Shown: piece after piece, positions 13,103-24,059 of the stretch
Position numbering within the stretch: position 1 is the stretch's first letter
Layout: every line of letters begins with the position of its first letter
DNA from: Metopolophium dirhodum
Taxonomy: Eukaryota; Arthropoda; Insecta; Hemiptera; Aphididae
Direction: 5' to 3'
DNA length: 64,000 nucleotides
Assembly: GCF_019925205.1 (NCBI RefSeq)
Contig: NC_083560.1
Location: forward strand, 61,827,266-61,891,265
Notes under the pieces: generated by a model
The model's database searches: none
What the model was told of the DNA's origin: nothing
What the model saw: only the letters and a program-made list of their open reading frames with translations
Program-made: the position numbers and the translations under genes

Positions 13103-14201
13103 CATTGGCGCAACTAGGGGGATGCACAGGGGACTTGTGCACCCCCGAGTTTAAAATGTGCAACCCCTAAATATAAAAGACTTAATCTATTATATTTTGA
13201 ATATTTTGAAGTAAAAACTATCAATAAATACAAAAATGTTGACCATACTATATATTGAGGAATATAATGAGTGGATACTTCACTATTATGTCCTGACATT
13301 CCCAGTTATAACAAAAAAACCTAATATTATGAAATAACCTTTAGCTTACGTAGATATTTGATGTTGTATAGAACAGGTCACAATTACGTCGTTATTACTT
13401 ATTTGTGTAAAAATGATTATAATACCTAATAATATTTTCTTATAAATTAGAAAACAGGATAACGATGTTTCTCTTTATCATTGGCAAAATAAAAGATTGC
13501 CCATGATTCATGAATGTGAGCGCGTTTATATTGTTTACTTGTTTATAATTTGTTATAATTTATAAAACAAGCGGGAGCGCGTTAAATAGCCAACAATATT
13601 TCAGTTAAATTGTGTTGTTCAAAAAACTGTTATGGTGTTATTTTATGAAAATTAAATGTATCAATGTTTATTCAATTATTTATGATATTCAACAAATAAT
13701 ATGACCTATAGAACCTATATTATTTAAAAGAAAAAGAAAATACAAGAAATTGACAATCTAGATTTTCCAGCTTTAAATATAACTTTAGTTCAAATCAATA
13801 TTTAAAATTTTTTTTTATAGGTATATAAAATGAATATTTTTATTTTTTAATATTGAAAATAAAAATTTCAAATTTAATTTAAATTTTTTGGAAAAATTCA
13901 AAATAGCCAATTTGTAAATCTGATTACAAGAATAATTTTAATGGTTAAAACATGTATCTAAGTCAAGTAGTTAATTTTTTAGAATATTTTAAGATATCAA
14001 TATTTTTTTGAGTAAATTAATTTAGAATGTAATAACTTTTTTTCAAAATATTTTTTCAGAATTTTTGTCATACGTTTAAGTAGCGTATTTTTTTTATTTT
14101 TTTTGTCAGATCTTTCTATTATACCCTGTATATAGAGTGTGGGTCTGGGAATTCTTTATAATTTGCGCACCCTCAAAAATATAGGGCTAGTTGCGCCTAT
14201 G
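13103..14201. mobile_element. hAT-like non-autonomous DNA transposon, 1.1 kb
   Basis: Left end CATTGGCGCAACTAG and right end CTAGTTGCGCCTATG are inverted repeats differing at one position over 15 bp. The 8 bp outside each end are identical: AATATGTA at 13095-13102 and 14202-14209. An 8-bp duplication with short TIRs is the hAT signature. The interior is AT-rich, with no frame long enough for a transposase, so the copy must have been mobilised in trans. The 61-codon frame on its minus strand is chance. Confidence 0.8.
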
Positions 14202-14209
14202 AATATGTA
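14202..14209. repeat. Right 8-bp target duplication of the 13.1-kb hAT-like element
   Basis: AATATGTA, identical to 13095-13102. Confidence 0.8.
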
Positions 14210-15090
14210 CCTAATATGTTCTTTATAATATAGTAAATTTGTTTTTGTTTTTTTTTTCTCATTTGTCTTAAGACTGATATTAGTATTCCGAGATTCTTAT
14301 ATAATATTATATAATCGATTACCGTCAAAATATAACGAAAACACCACCAGATGTGCATTTACCAAGCTATTTCAGTATAATTAATAGTTGGACTAAACGC
14401 CCCACAGAGATAGTCCATCGAACTGCGCAGACGTGGAATGACACGAGCTTGTCTTTTTCCGCTGTTTGATAATGCACATAATATTTACAACGTGTCTACT
14501 TCGGTTTACATCAAATCCGACTCTTTTATAATATTTTATACCGTGGTTTAATACGTAGAACATACTGTTGTAGGCTACGTGGAAGTATAATAATATAACC
14601 ATTTATTATATTCGAATATAATATAAGCGAAAAATCACTGTAAGTTATGTCAATTATAAAATACAATTCACAGATTCTATAGCTTAGAAAATAAAATACA
14701 TTTATGTTGGGATGTAGGCAAATGTTATATTAGTCGTGATTGAAGTCGATTGGCAAACTTGACTATACGTCGGATTGTTATCAATGCGTCATGTACAGTA
14801 TCGTTTACACGCCGCCTAATATAACATTCATACTTCTAATCGACGTCATACAGCATCGCTTGCTATCGTAGGTGATCGAAAATAAGTTATTGCCGAGAAA
14901 AACGCGACATGGATATACTGTTCCGACAATCAATTTTTAAGTACAAAACGAACAAACGACCGGCGACCGTTTGATCGATCTGCGAGCCAATGAAATACGA
15001 CGTCTTAGATTTGCAGAGATATGGAAAACGCGACGCGATCGGTTTGCTTACGGTGCAATTTCGTATCGCCGAACGCGATCGCAGAATCGA
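14210..15090. other. Non-coding stretch with rising CG content to the right
   Basis: No supported gene. Frames up to about 100 codons near 14971-15291 show no recognisable domain and run into the tandem duplication, whose second copy does not preserve the frame; they are best left uncalled. Confidence 0.45.
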
Positions 15091-15560
15091 ATATATGGCA
15101 TATCGGTACTCATCGGTTTTGCTTTCGCAGCCGACCTATCTATGATCGAGATGTGGCAACGTTCGTCGCAGATTAAATGCGTGTATGGCACCTTGAAGTG
15201 TGATAGTCAAATATTTCAGTTTTTGCTTGGATGGTCGAATATTTGTTTATTGGTCTTTTTATTGTGGTATGGTCGAACTGCATTCGGGTAAAAACCGCGG
15301 TAACGGTTTGACAGAACTGAGATCGAGTTCAATTATCGGCGTGGTAAAAATGATTTTTTTGTATACGATCTGCATGTTGGTGTATGCTATAATTTTGACA
15401 TTTTTGGAAGTGCGTTTTTTGAATGTATCAGAATGAAAACTAAACATCAGCTACTTATTTTTCGAACACATATCTCATGTGAGTTTGTCAAATTTATCAT
15501 CGATATAGGTGATCATTATTTATAACCCAAATTTAGCTGTATGATCGAGATGTATAAAAG
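15091..15560. repeat. Tandem duplication, copy 1 (about 470 bp)
   Basis: Copy 1 contains ATCGGTACTCATCGGTTTTG, CTTGAAGTGTGATAGTCAAA, GCATTCGGGTAAAAACC, then CACATATCTCATG and TATAAAAGCG in that order, and all recur in copy 2. The 5' parts are offset by 470 bp and the 3' parts by 307 bp, because copy 2 lacks about 163 bp (counterpart of about 15303-15465). Confidence 0.8.
15553..15560 (+). promoter_or_regulatory. TATAAAAG box, copy 1
   Basis: Canonical TATAAAAG in the duplicated block, preceded by GATCGAGATG. No downstream gene was recognised, so promoter function is only a possibility. Confidence 0.25.
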
Positions 15561-15872
15561 CGTATGTGGCGTATCGGTACTCATCGGTTTTGCTTTCGCA
15601 GCCGACCAATCTGTGAACGAGATGTGGCGACGTCGTCGCAGATTTAACGCATGCCAGCACCTTGAAGTGTGATAGTCAAATATTTCAGTTTTTGCTTGGA
15701 TGGTCGAATATTTGTTGGTTGGTCTTTTTATTGTGGTAACTGTCGAACTGCATTCGGGTAAAAACCCTGGTTACACATATCTCATGCGAGTTTGTCGAAT
15801 TTATCATCGATCTAGGTGATAATTATTTATAACTCAAATTGAGCTGTATGACCGAGATGTATAAAAGCGAGT
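15561..15872. repeat. Tandem duplication, copy 2 (internally deleted)
   Basis: Second copy of the block described at 15091-15560, abutting it directly and about 163 bp shorter. Substitutions and small indels show that the duplication is not recent. The open frame crossing copy 1 is not conserved in copy 2, which argues against a protein. Confidence 0.8.
15860..15867 (+). promoter_or_regulatory. TATAAAAG box, copy 2
   Basis: Canonical TATAAAAG kept in the second copy, followed by a GC-rich stretch and an imperfect hairpin at 15910-15952. A transcription start about 30 bp downstream would fall near 15890. No coding frame with a recognisable product follows. Confidence 0.3.
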
Positions 15873-15909
15873 GCGGAGTGAGCGGCCTGGGTGGCGGGTT
15901 AGCGGTAGA

Positions 15910-15952
15910 CGGCGCGTAAATTGATTTTTGCAATTAATTTAACACCGCGCCG
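15910..15952. repeat. Imperfect GC-capped hairpin
   Basis: CGGCGCG and CGCGCCG pair perfectly at the ends, with AAATTGATT opposite AATTAATTT inside and a 4-nt bulge. It lies about 45 bp downstream of a TATAAAAG box. Confidence 0.5.
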
Positions 15953-16615
15953 GTTTCCTCGGTAATTACCTATACGTTGCGCGCCAAATCCGATGACCGC
16001 CGCCTCTGCGTCTATCGTGGCGGCAGTCGAGCTTCTGCGGAGAAAAAAAAAACGTGCGGGGGAGTCAAGTACGGTTCCCGACGGTGGGGTGGGGAATATA
16101 TAACTATAAATTACTGTTCGTGGAAGTTTCCGCAACACGTTCGATAACGCTGCGCAGCACCAGACCAGAACAGTGTACCTCCATATAAACGTTATAATGA
16201 ACGTATGTGATGTATAGTCGTGTATTATTATTATTATTATGTTGTACACACACCGTGTACTGGATGGATTGTATTTTATTATTATTATTATTTTTATATT
16301 TTACAACGTGCGTGTGGACCAATTATTCGTCGTATACTTATATATATATATAATATTTATATATATATACACACACAGAAACTCGCTTCATGGCTGGCGT
16401 GCAAATCGCCCGGGGTGATACTGGTCGGTGAACGTTGTTTATGACCGGTGTTATAAAAAGAAAAGAAATATAATTAAACGATTTCTCGATATTCGTTACC
16501 GACGACAAGAAATGGGCCGTGACAAAAAAAAAAAAAATCAAAACAAAACTTAACGAAACAATAATGATGTCGTTCGATAAAAACCGTGTGTGGCGATTGG
16601 ATTCTCACGATATGC

Positions 16616-16624
16616 GTATACCGG
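16616..16624. repeat. Left 9-bp target duplication of the Foldback/MULE-like element
   Basis: GTATACCGG, identical to 19944-19952. Confidence 0.85.
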
Positions 16625-16640
16625 ATGTCCGTCAAGTTGG

Positions 16641-17801
16641 CACCGGCACTTTCTCCAAACAACTCAAAATTAGTATCAACATTTTGCTACGAATTTGCTA
16701 CATTTTGCTACACTATTTTTAGAATTTGCTACAATTTGGTTTTTCCGGAAATCCGGAAACAAACATGCCGGTGCTATCTTGACGTAGCACCGGCACTTTC
16801 TACAAACAACTCAAAATTGGTATCAACATTTTGATACGAATTTGCTACATTTTGCTACACTATTTTTAATATTTACTACAATTTGGTTTTTCCGGAAATC
16901 CAGAAAATAGAAAATTTCCCAGCACCGGCACTTTCTCCAAGCAACTCAAAATTGGTATCAACATTTTGATACGAATTTGCTACATTTTGCTACGTTGTTC
17001 TCGGAATTTGCTACCCCCTGGTTTTTCCGGAATCCCGGAAAATATAAAATTTCCCAGAACCGGCACTTTCTACAAATAACTCAAAATTGGTATCAACATT
17101 TTGCTACGAATTTGCTACATTTTGCTACACTATTTTTAGAATTTGCTACAATTTGGTTTTTCCGGAAATCCGGAAACAAACATGCCGGTGCTATCTTGAC
17201 GTAGCACCGGCACTTTCTACAAACAACTCAAAATTGGTATCAACATTTTGATACGAATTTGCTACATTTTGCTACGTTGTTCTCGGAATTTGCTACCCCC
17301 TGGTTTTTCCGGAATCCCGGAAAATATAAAATTTCCCAGCACCGGCACTTTCTCCAAGCAACTCAAAATTGGTATCAACATTTTCCTACGAATTTGCTAC
17401 ATTTTGCTACACTATTTTTAATATTTGCTACAATTTGGTTTTTCCGGAAATCCAGAAAATATAAAATTTCCCAGCACCGGCACTTTCTACAAATAACTCA
17501 AAATTGGTATCAACATTTTGATACGAATTTGCTACATTTTGCTACGTTGTTCTCGGAATTTGCTACCCCCTGGTTTTTCCGGAATCCCGGAAAATATAAA
17601 ATTTCCCAGCACCGGCACTTTCTCCAAGCAACTCAAAATTGGTATCAACATTTTCCTACGAATTTGCTACATTTTGCTACACTATTTTTAATATTTACTA
17701 CAATTTGGTTTTTCCGGAAATCCAGAAAATAGAAAATTTCCCAGAACCGGCACTTTCTACAAATAACTCAAAATTGGTATCAACATTTTGATACGAATTT
17801 T
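16641..17801 (+). repeat. Left arm tandem array, about 8.4 units
   Basis: Units start at CACCGGCAC (or AACCGGCAC) at 16641, 16788, 16923, 17058, 17205, 17340, 17475, 17610 and 17745 (partial). Units 1 and 4 are 147 bp, the rest 135 bp. Two 135-bp types alternate: A with ACTATTTTTAATATTT before the last third, and B with GTTGTTCTCGGAATTTG then CCCCCTGG. The 147-bp type ends in AAACAAACATGCCGGTGCTA, then TCTTGACG, then TAG leading into the next CACCGGCA, which makes an 11-bp palindrome across the unit border. Confidence 0.9.
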
Positions 17802-18507
17802 GAGGTGTTTGTTTTACAATTTATTGTATATATTTTGTTTTATGATATGTTTTGTATATTTCGTTAGCAATATTATTATTTTCTTGCAATTATTACACCT
17901 TTTGAAGCCCATTTAAGCTTTTGTATTAACTATTTGTATAAGCATTTTTAAGATTATATTTTTTGTTTGTTACTGTTATATGCCAATTAGGCTGTCTATT
18001 TAATTAATATTCACTTTTTAATTGTTAGTTATATGCCAACCAAGCTGTTTATTTGTTTTATTATTAATATTATTATTCCTTTTTGATTGTTATTATTTAT
18101 TTACTAAACAATACGGTCACTTTTATATTACTATATTCTTTATTGAGTCAAATAAATGGTAAAACTAAAATAATTTTCTATAGTTCATTTATTTATAATA
18201 TATACTATACTTAGACAACGATTGTCCAGTACTATAAAATGAATATGTTGAAAATAGGTTTAAACATATTATATTGGCTGGAATATGTTAAATTTGGAAA
18301 TTTAAAATATTGATAACATCTATTTAAATTTTATTTTATTTTTGTTGTTGATATCCCATGCTATAGGCTTTAAAAATGTATAATAAGTGCTGGCGCTAAA
18401 AGTATTTCAAGATTCTAAACTTACAAAGCAGAAGAAAGTTCTGAATTTAATATATCTCATTATTTGTGAAACGCATTATAGCGCATGAATGGAATCTATG
18501 AAAATAA
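17802..18507. other. Single-copy centre of the Foldback-like element
   Basis: AT-rich spacer between the arms. It contains a short internal near-repeat (GTTATATGCCAATTAGGCTGT and GTTATATGCCAACCAAGCTGT about 60 bp apart). No frame of transposase length. Confidence 0.7.
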
Positions 18508-19927
18508 AAAATGTTAATACCAATTTTGAGTTATTTGTAGAAAGTGCCGGTGCTGGGAAATTTTATATTTTCTGGATTTCCGGAAAAACCAAATTGTAGC
18601 AAATATTAAAAATAGTGTAGCAAAATGTAGCAAATTCGTAGGAAAATGTTGATACCAATTTTGAGTTGCTTGGAGAAAGTGCCGGTGCTGGGAAATTTTA
18701 TATTTTCCGGGATTCCGGAAAAACAAGGGGGGTAGCAAATTCCGAGAACAACGTAGCAAAATGTAGCAAATTCGTATCAAAATGTTGATACCAATTTTGA
18801 GTTATTTGTAGAAAGTGCCGGTTCTGGGAAATTTTCTATTTTCTGGATTTCCGGAAAAACCAAATTGTAGTAAATATTAAAAATAGTGTAGCAAAATGTA
18901 GCAAATTCGTAGGAAAATGTTGATACCAATTTTGAGTTGCTTGGAGAAAGTGCCGGTGCTGGGAAATTTTATATTTTCCGGGATTCCGGAAAAATCAGGG
19001 GGTAGCAAATTCCGAGAACAACGTAGCAAAATGTAGCAAATTTGTATCAAAATGTTGATACCAATTTTGAGTTATTTGTAGAAAGTGCCGGTGCTGGGAA
19101 ATTTTATATTTTCTGGATTTCCGGAAAAACCAAATTGTAGCAAATATTAAAAATAGTGTAGCAAAATGTAGCAAATTCGTAGGAAAATGTTGATACCAAT
19201 TTTGAGTTGCTTGGAGAAAGTGCCGGTGCTGGGAAATTTTATATTTTCCGGGATTCCGGAAAAACCAGGGGGTAGCAAATTCCGAGAACAACGTAGCAAA
19301 ATGTAGCAAATTCGTATCAAAATGTTGATACCAATTTTGAGTTGTTTGTAGAAAGTGCCGGTGCTACGTCAAGATAGCACCGGCATGTTTGTTTCCGGAT
19401 TTCCGGAAAAACCAAATTGTAGCAAATTCTAAAAATAGTGTAGCAAAATGTGGCAAATTCGTAGCAAAATGTTGATACCAATTTTGAGTTATTTGTAGAA
19501 AGTGCCGATTCTGGGAAATTTTATATTTTCCGGGATTCCGGAAAAACCAGGGGGTAGCAAATTCCGAGAACAACGTAGCAAAATGTAGCAAATTCGTATC
19601 AAAATGTTGATACCAATTTTGAGTTGCTTGGAGAAAGTGCCGGTGCTGGGAAATTTTATATTTTCCGGGATTCCGGAAAAACCAGGGGGAAGCAAATTCC
19701 GAGAACAACGTAGCAAAATGTAGCAAATTCGTATCAAAATGTTGATACCAATTTTGAGTTGTTTGTAGAAAGTGCCGGTGCTACGTCAAGATAGCACCGG
19801 CATGTTTGTTTCCGGATTTCCGGAAAAACCAAATTGTAGCAAATTCTAAAAATAGTGTAGCAAAATGTAGCAAATTCGTAGCAAAATGTTGATACCAATT
19901 TTGAGTTGTTTGGAGAAAGTGCCGGTG
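18508..19927 (-). repeat. Right arm tandem array, about 10.3 units, inverted
   Basis: Same 135/147-bp units as the left arm on the opposite strand, 147-bp units again at outermost and fourth position. The arm is about 260 bp longer than the left one, i.e. two units. Confidence 0.9.
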
Positions 19928-19943
19928 CCAACTTGACGGACAT

Positions 19944-19952
19944 GTATACCGG
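19944..19952. repeat. Right 9-bp target duplication of the Foldback/MULE-like element
   Basis: GTATACCGG, identical to 16616-16624. Confidence 0.85.
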
Positions 19953-19967
19953 ACAAAGCGATCGCGT

Positions 19968-19968
<1 letters not shown>

Positions 19969-19998
<30 letters not shown>
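19969..19998. repeat. (CA)n microsatellite
   Basis: About 15 CA units immediately to the right of the Foldback-like element. Confidence 0.95.
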
Positions 19999-20000
<2 letters not shown>

Positions 20001-20964
20001 AATACACAATCACACTCGTTCGATGACGACATTGAATATAATATACCATTATTATAGGTAGGTACACTTTTTACGCACAAAATAATATCCCTCGAGCAAC
20101 CAAAGAAAAATAAATTACAAAGGATTTTTGAAGTTATATTCTCGTCAAAATAACGATAGTATTCTATATAACACCCACATTGATGACGTTTATATGGATA
20201 ATAATGTACAAACATCATAACCATTATCCAAGTATAGATATTGACTTTTACAATTAAAAAGTATTTGAAAGCATATTGATGTTTGTAATTTTGGGTTTTT
20301 TAATTTATTATGACTTATGGGGCTAAAGTTCCCATGATTACAACTCCCCCGCCACCCTCCCACACGATATTTCCGCAGAAAGAGGATCCTAGCTATAATA
20401 TAATATTGTTGGACCCATCGATTCTGAAAATATAACAACGATTCCAATTAGTTTTAAAATAAAATATCGATCCCTCCTCCTACCAGCATTTCCTGAGATC
20501 GTTATGGTTATTCCTGAATTGTATTTGTTAATTTAAATATAAATCCACATCAGATCAATTTATTATTTCACACAAAATATTTTTCATACATGCGCCACTT
20601 AAAATAATATTATAATTATTAATTTATATTATAGGTATCAATCGTATGCGTTTATATTTTGAAAATGATAATTATTTATAGTAATTATTACTCAAACTCA
20701 AGTATCTAAGGTTTATTCAAAATATACATATTATAAACAAACTATAATACATAATTATTATATCATACATGTTTATAGCAATTACATGGTAAGTTTATTA
20801 AAAACAATATTACTAATATACTTATATTATTATATAATATATATTATGTATTACAATATTATTAATCTACAAAATAATAAATCAGGAACCTAAATATTAA
20901 AATTAAAATATAGAAAATTATGATTTGTAAACTTTATTTATCACGTTCACATTATCTATGTACT
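19999..20964. other. AT-rich non-coding stretch
   Basis: No supported gene or element. Confidence 0.5.
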
Positions 20965-21890
20965 TTGCCGGATTAGTTAGCCGACTAGTATGAAAAACAG
21001 TAGCTCACGCTCGAGTTACTAAGACTTACGACGACTTAAAATTATCGGATTCGAATAAGTAATGTTGTATCATGCATAATATATAAAAAATATTACAGTT
21101 AAAACTATTAACTAGGTTAAGTAAACAATCATACTATGTAACAGGTAAGATTCCCAAACAAATCATACAATATTTAATAAGCTATAGGTAACAACGTAGA
21201 AACATACATTCCAACAAATTAGGTTAATAAAATAACAATCAGCATAATTTTAACCATAGTCAATGAGTAAAATGTAACTAGGTTAAACTTAATATCGATA
21301 TTACCGATAGTGCTTCGATAGTAAAATTGATATACAAGCAATATGTGAAGACAGAATGAGGGTCAGTGGGTGGTGATCGTGTGACTCGATCGCCACTGAA
21401 CGTCAAAGTGATTATTATAATTAGTTTATTCGTTTGTTTTGTACGTCTGTGATCGGCATATATGACAATAATAACTTATTATTATGTGTGGTGGACTCGG
21501 GCGGAATCGGCTTACCTATTTTCCCGAAAAAAATTTGTCTGCAGAATCGATAAAAAATCATAATATTGTCATCCGAGCCATATTATAGGCACACGGTCGA
21601 ATGCTAAATCGACCGCCTATATTACAATTTGATTGGCCATTTTTTCGGTACGAAAAACAGTAACTCATAAACCTTGAGTATCTTAAACTTGCGACTTATA
21701 ATTGGTGAGATCGAACATCAGCTGCTCTGCTGAAGTCCTTTGTAGTGGAATCGATACTGGCGGAATCGATGTAACCTTCCCCATAGGCAGTAGTTAAAAA
21801 TTGTCTGGCGATGCAATCTCATATCATTATCTGAACCGTAGGCACGCGGCCTGTTTTGGAACCGACCGCGTACCTATTCTTATATAATAC
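20965..21890. repeat. Old, diverged tandem duplication of non-coding blocks
   Basis: Block A (GAAAAACAGTAGCTCA..GAGTTACTAAGACTTACGAC, about 20990-21050) recurs as A' (GAAAAACAGTAACTCA..GAGTATCTTAAACTTGCGAC, about 21650-21715). Block B (GGCGGAATCGG..GGCACACGGTCG..ACCGCCTAT, about 21495-21625) recurs as B' (GGCGGAATCGATG..GGCACGCGGCCT..GACCGCGTACCTAT, about 21760-21870). The order is A-B-A'-B'. Identity is moderate. No frame is conserved between copies. Confidence 0.5.
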
Positions 21891-22937
21891 CATTGATTAT
21901 AAATACTGGTATTTATAATCGATGATAATGCGTATAATATAATGCGTATACAACGCGTGTGTTTGCCCAGGAGGAACGCGACGAAGACGACGATGCATAG
22001 AAATGTCTTCGGCCGGCAACGATTATAATTTTTTAATACTCTGTAATTACGGGCGGCGCGTACCCATTCACGAAACGGAAAAATCACGATAAACGTGTGC
22101 CAATATAATAATAATAATAATATACAGACCGTATAGTCTGTGTACGCACCCGTTGCACCACGTGTATAATAATGTATGGACCTAAACATAATATGGTTAG
22201 CCGGTTAGGTACCAAGTGCACCTGCCCGACCGGCTACTCGCCTATAGCTACCTCCAATTTACAATGCCTATATTATTGTCGTGCATATAGGCAGGCGCGG
22301 TCACTGTGTATTATAATATTATTATATTGTTATTATATACGTATAGTGTTGTATTATAGAACTTCTGCTGGTGGGGAGTTATTATTATAATATTATACCT
22401 ATCGAATAGGTACGCAGACACATACCGCCGAGAGACTGCGGAGTAAATACGCGCGACGTTAAGTCCGGGCGGCGAACAAAGGAACGGCGACGCCGCCGCC
22501 GATTATGTACCGGAGTTTATAATGTACAGAAACAAAGGGGACAGTGTGTGCGTGTCGGCAGGACATATTGCGATCTGGAATATTAATATAACGAGAGACA
22601 TATAAGAGAGAAAACGGTACGGTTGTATATAATATTGCATATTTATATTTATATAATAGTACTTATATTATAATATAATATTATATTGTAATGCGATGTG
22701 GCTTTGGTATTTGTGTGCGATGGGAATACGTTACTGCAACGTAGTGTAAATTCTAACGCTGGCTTCAAACCTATAACTTTACAAACACACACATACACAC
22801 ACACGCTTGTGTGTGATAAACGTGGACATGCCAACGCTCCGGGCTAAGGTATCGAGGGTTTCGAGTGAAATCTTATCACCTAATATTATATTTTTATTTT
22901 CACTTTTTTTTCATTGTATTGTATATACTATATATGC
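21891..22937. other. Mixed stretch with GC-richer patches, no supported gene
   Basis: GC-richer around 21960-22060 and 22425-22505. Frames up to 120 codons on the minus strand show no recognised motif. Confidence 0.4.
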
Positions 22938-22982
22938 CAGGGGTAGTCAACCAGAAGAGTCATGTAAGCCGCAACACCGTTA
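22938..22982. mobile_element. Possible hAT left-end relic
   Basis: CAGGGGTAGTCAACC followed by AGAGTCATGTAAGCCGCA resembles hAT termini of the CAGGGGT..CAACC..GCTC..GCCGCA type. No matching right terminus or 8-bp duplication was found within the next kilobase, so this is a relic at best. Confidence 0.35.
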
Positions 22983-23527
22983 AGTTCAGTGCAGGTTTAG
23001 GTGCCAAATAGTACCTAAATAGAAAAAAAAATCATCGTAATTACTTTATAGATTAAATATTGTTTTACTGAAACATAAAGTACTAGTAATCACGTTTGAA
23101 ATGATTTAAATTATATTTTGGAACAGCCAACGAAATATCGTGTATAAAAACATGAGTACGCCGATGAAGTTTTGCACATCCGACGGAAGCCTGAAGTTGA
23201 TCATTTTTTGCGTGTTGATTTTAACTGATGATTTTAAATCGGAAATAATCAGCAGAAACTACTGCAAACAGTAGGTACAGTATATAGACTTTATAATAAG
23301 TTATTACATTATATAGAGATAATAACAATTAATAATGTTTGCCTCGTTGCGAGCTAATTTAGCAGTTGTACTATAATTATTCATTGAAATAATTTGAAAC
23401 CATTCGCAAATGGATTCGAAATTATAGCCAAATGATGATTATGTTTATATAACTTTTTTATTTCAAACCCCCGGCATTTGTGGATTAATGTTACGATTAT
23501 AAATTTTAAATTTCAATGGACAATAAT

Positions 23528-24059
23528 CAGGGCTTGCATTTTAAAAAAAATTCCGTTTTATGTTATTTACAATTTAAAAGATTACACAATTTTAGTGTTT
23601 ATCGATATTTAGAATTAAAACGTTATCCAAGTTTTGCATTTATCGTTATTTAAAATAGTGTCAATACCTCTTAAATTTAAAAATAATAACTAATGCGGGT
23701 AGGTCATGGCCCGGATACTGAATATAATATAATCAATTCTTAGATTCTTAGATTGTTTGCATGAAATAAATGTTTCTACGAAACCAATACTTTAAATAAA
23801 AATTTTAAATAAATAAATGAATTTTAAATTATTTCGTTTTGCATTATTTTTTGTTCAATGATATACTTAAAATTACCTTTTGCGTTATGTTTTGTTTAAT
23901 GATATATAATATATTTTGTCAATCGTTATGTTTTATTTTGTAGTATTTAATTATTTTTGATTATCGTTTTTCATTATAATTAAGTTTACAAATTTCAATC
24001 GTTTTTTATTCAAATTTAACGTTATAATCATAACGTTACTATAAAGTTTGCAAGCTCTG
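23528..24059. mobile_element. hAT-like non-autonomous element (family of 35466-36075)
   Basis: Starts CAGGGCTTGCA and ends TTTGCAAGCTCTG, inverted with one mismatch over 11 bp. The interior runs parallel to 35466-36075 (shared ATTCCGTTTTATGTTATTTAC, CTAATGCGGGTAGG/CTAATGCAGGTAAG, GTTTCTACGAAACCAATA). It carries fewer copies of the internal AACGTTATCCAAGTTTTGC minisatellite than the other copy. Flanking 8-mers do not match, so the target duplication has decayed or been lost. No coding capacity. Confidence 0.65.

Larger units (their letters stand above)
16625..19943. mobile_element. Foldback / MULE-like non-autonomous transposon, 3.3 kb
   Basis: The ends are exact inverted repeats beginning ATGTCCGTCAAGTTGGCACC, and the whole left arm (16625 to about 17801) folds back on the right arm (about 18508-19943) with very high identity; the outermost 160 bp differ at a single base. 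The arms consist of tandem 135- and 147-bp units. A perfect 9-bp direct repeat, GTATACCGG, flanks the element. Long, internally repetitive inverted arms with 9-bp duplications are the hallmark of Drosophila Foldback elements, which belong to the MULE superfamily. The central 0.7 kb has no transposase. Frames across the arms (up to 157 codons) are repeats read in open phase, not genes. Confidence 0.85.

Noticed and set aside
14971..15436. 106- and 78-codon frames in the 15-kb duplication
   Set aside because: Not preserved in copy 2 of the duplication, no recognisable domain, overlapping in different phases.
16641..19927. CRISPR-like array of regularly spaced repeats
   Set aside because: Units are contiguous 135/147-bp tandem repeats without variable spacers, in eukaryotic DNA; they form transposon arms.
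16586..20224. Series of 70-157-codon frames rich in NLLHFATLF / TQNWYQHF on both strands
   Set aside because: They are the 135-bp Foldback units read in open phase (135 is divisible by 3). Both strands are open and no start or domain is conserved.
23528..24059. 8-bp target duplication for this hAT-like copy
   Set aside because: Flanks ACAATAAT and AGTCTATA do not match; the element call rests on its TIRs and similarity to 35466-36075.
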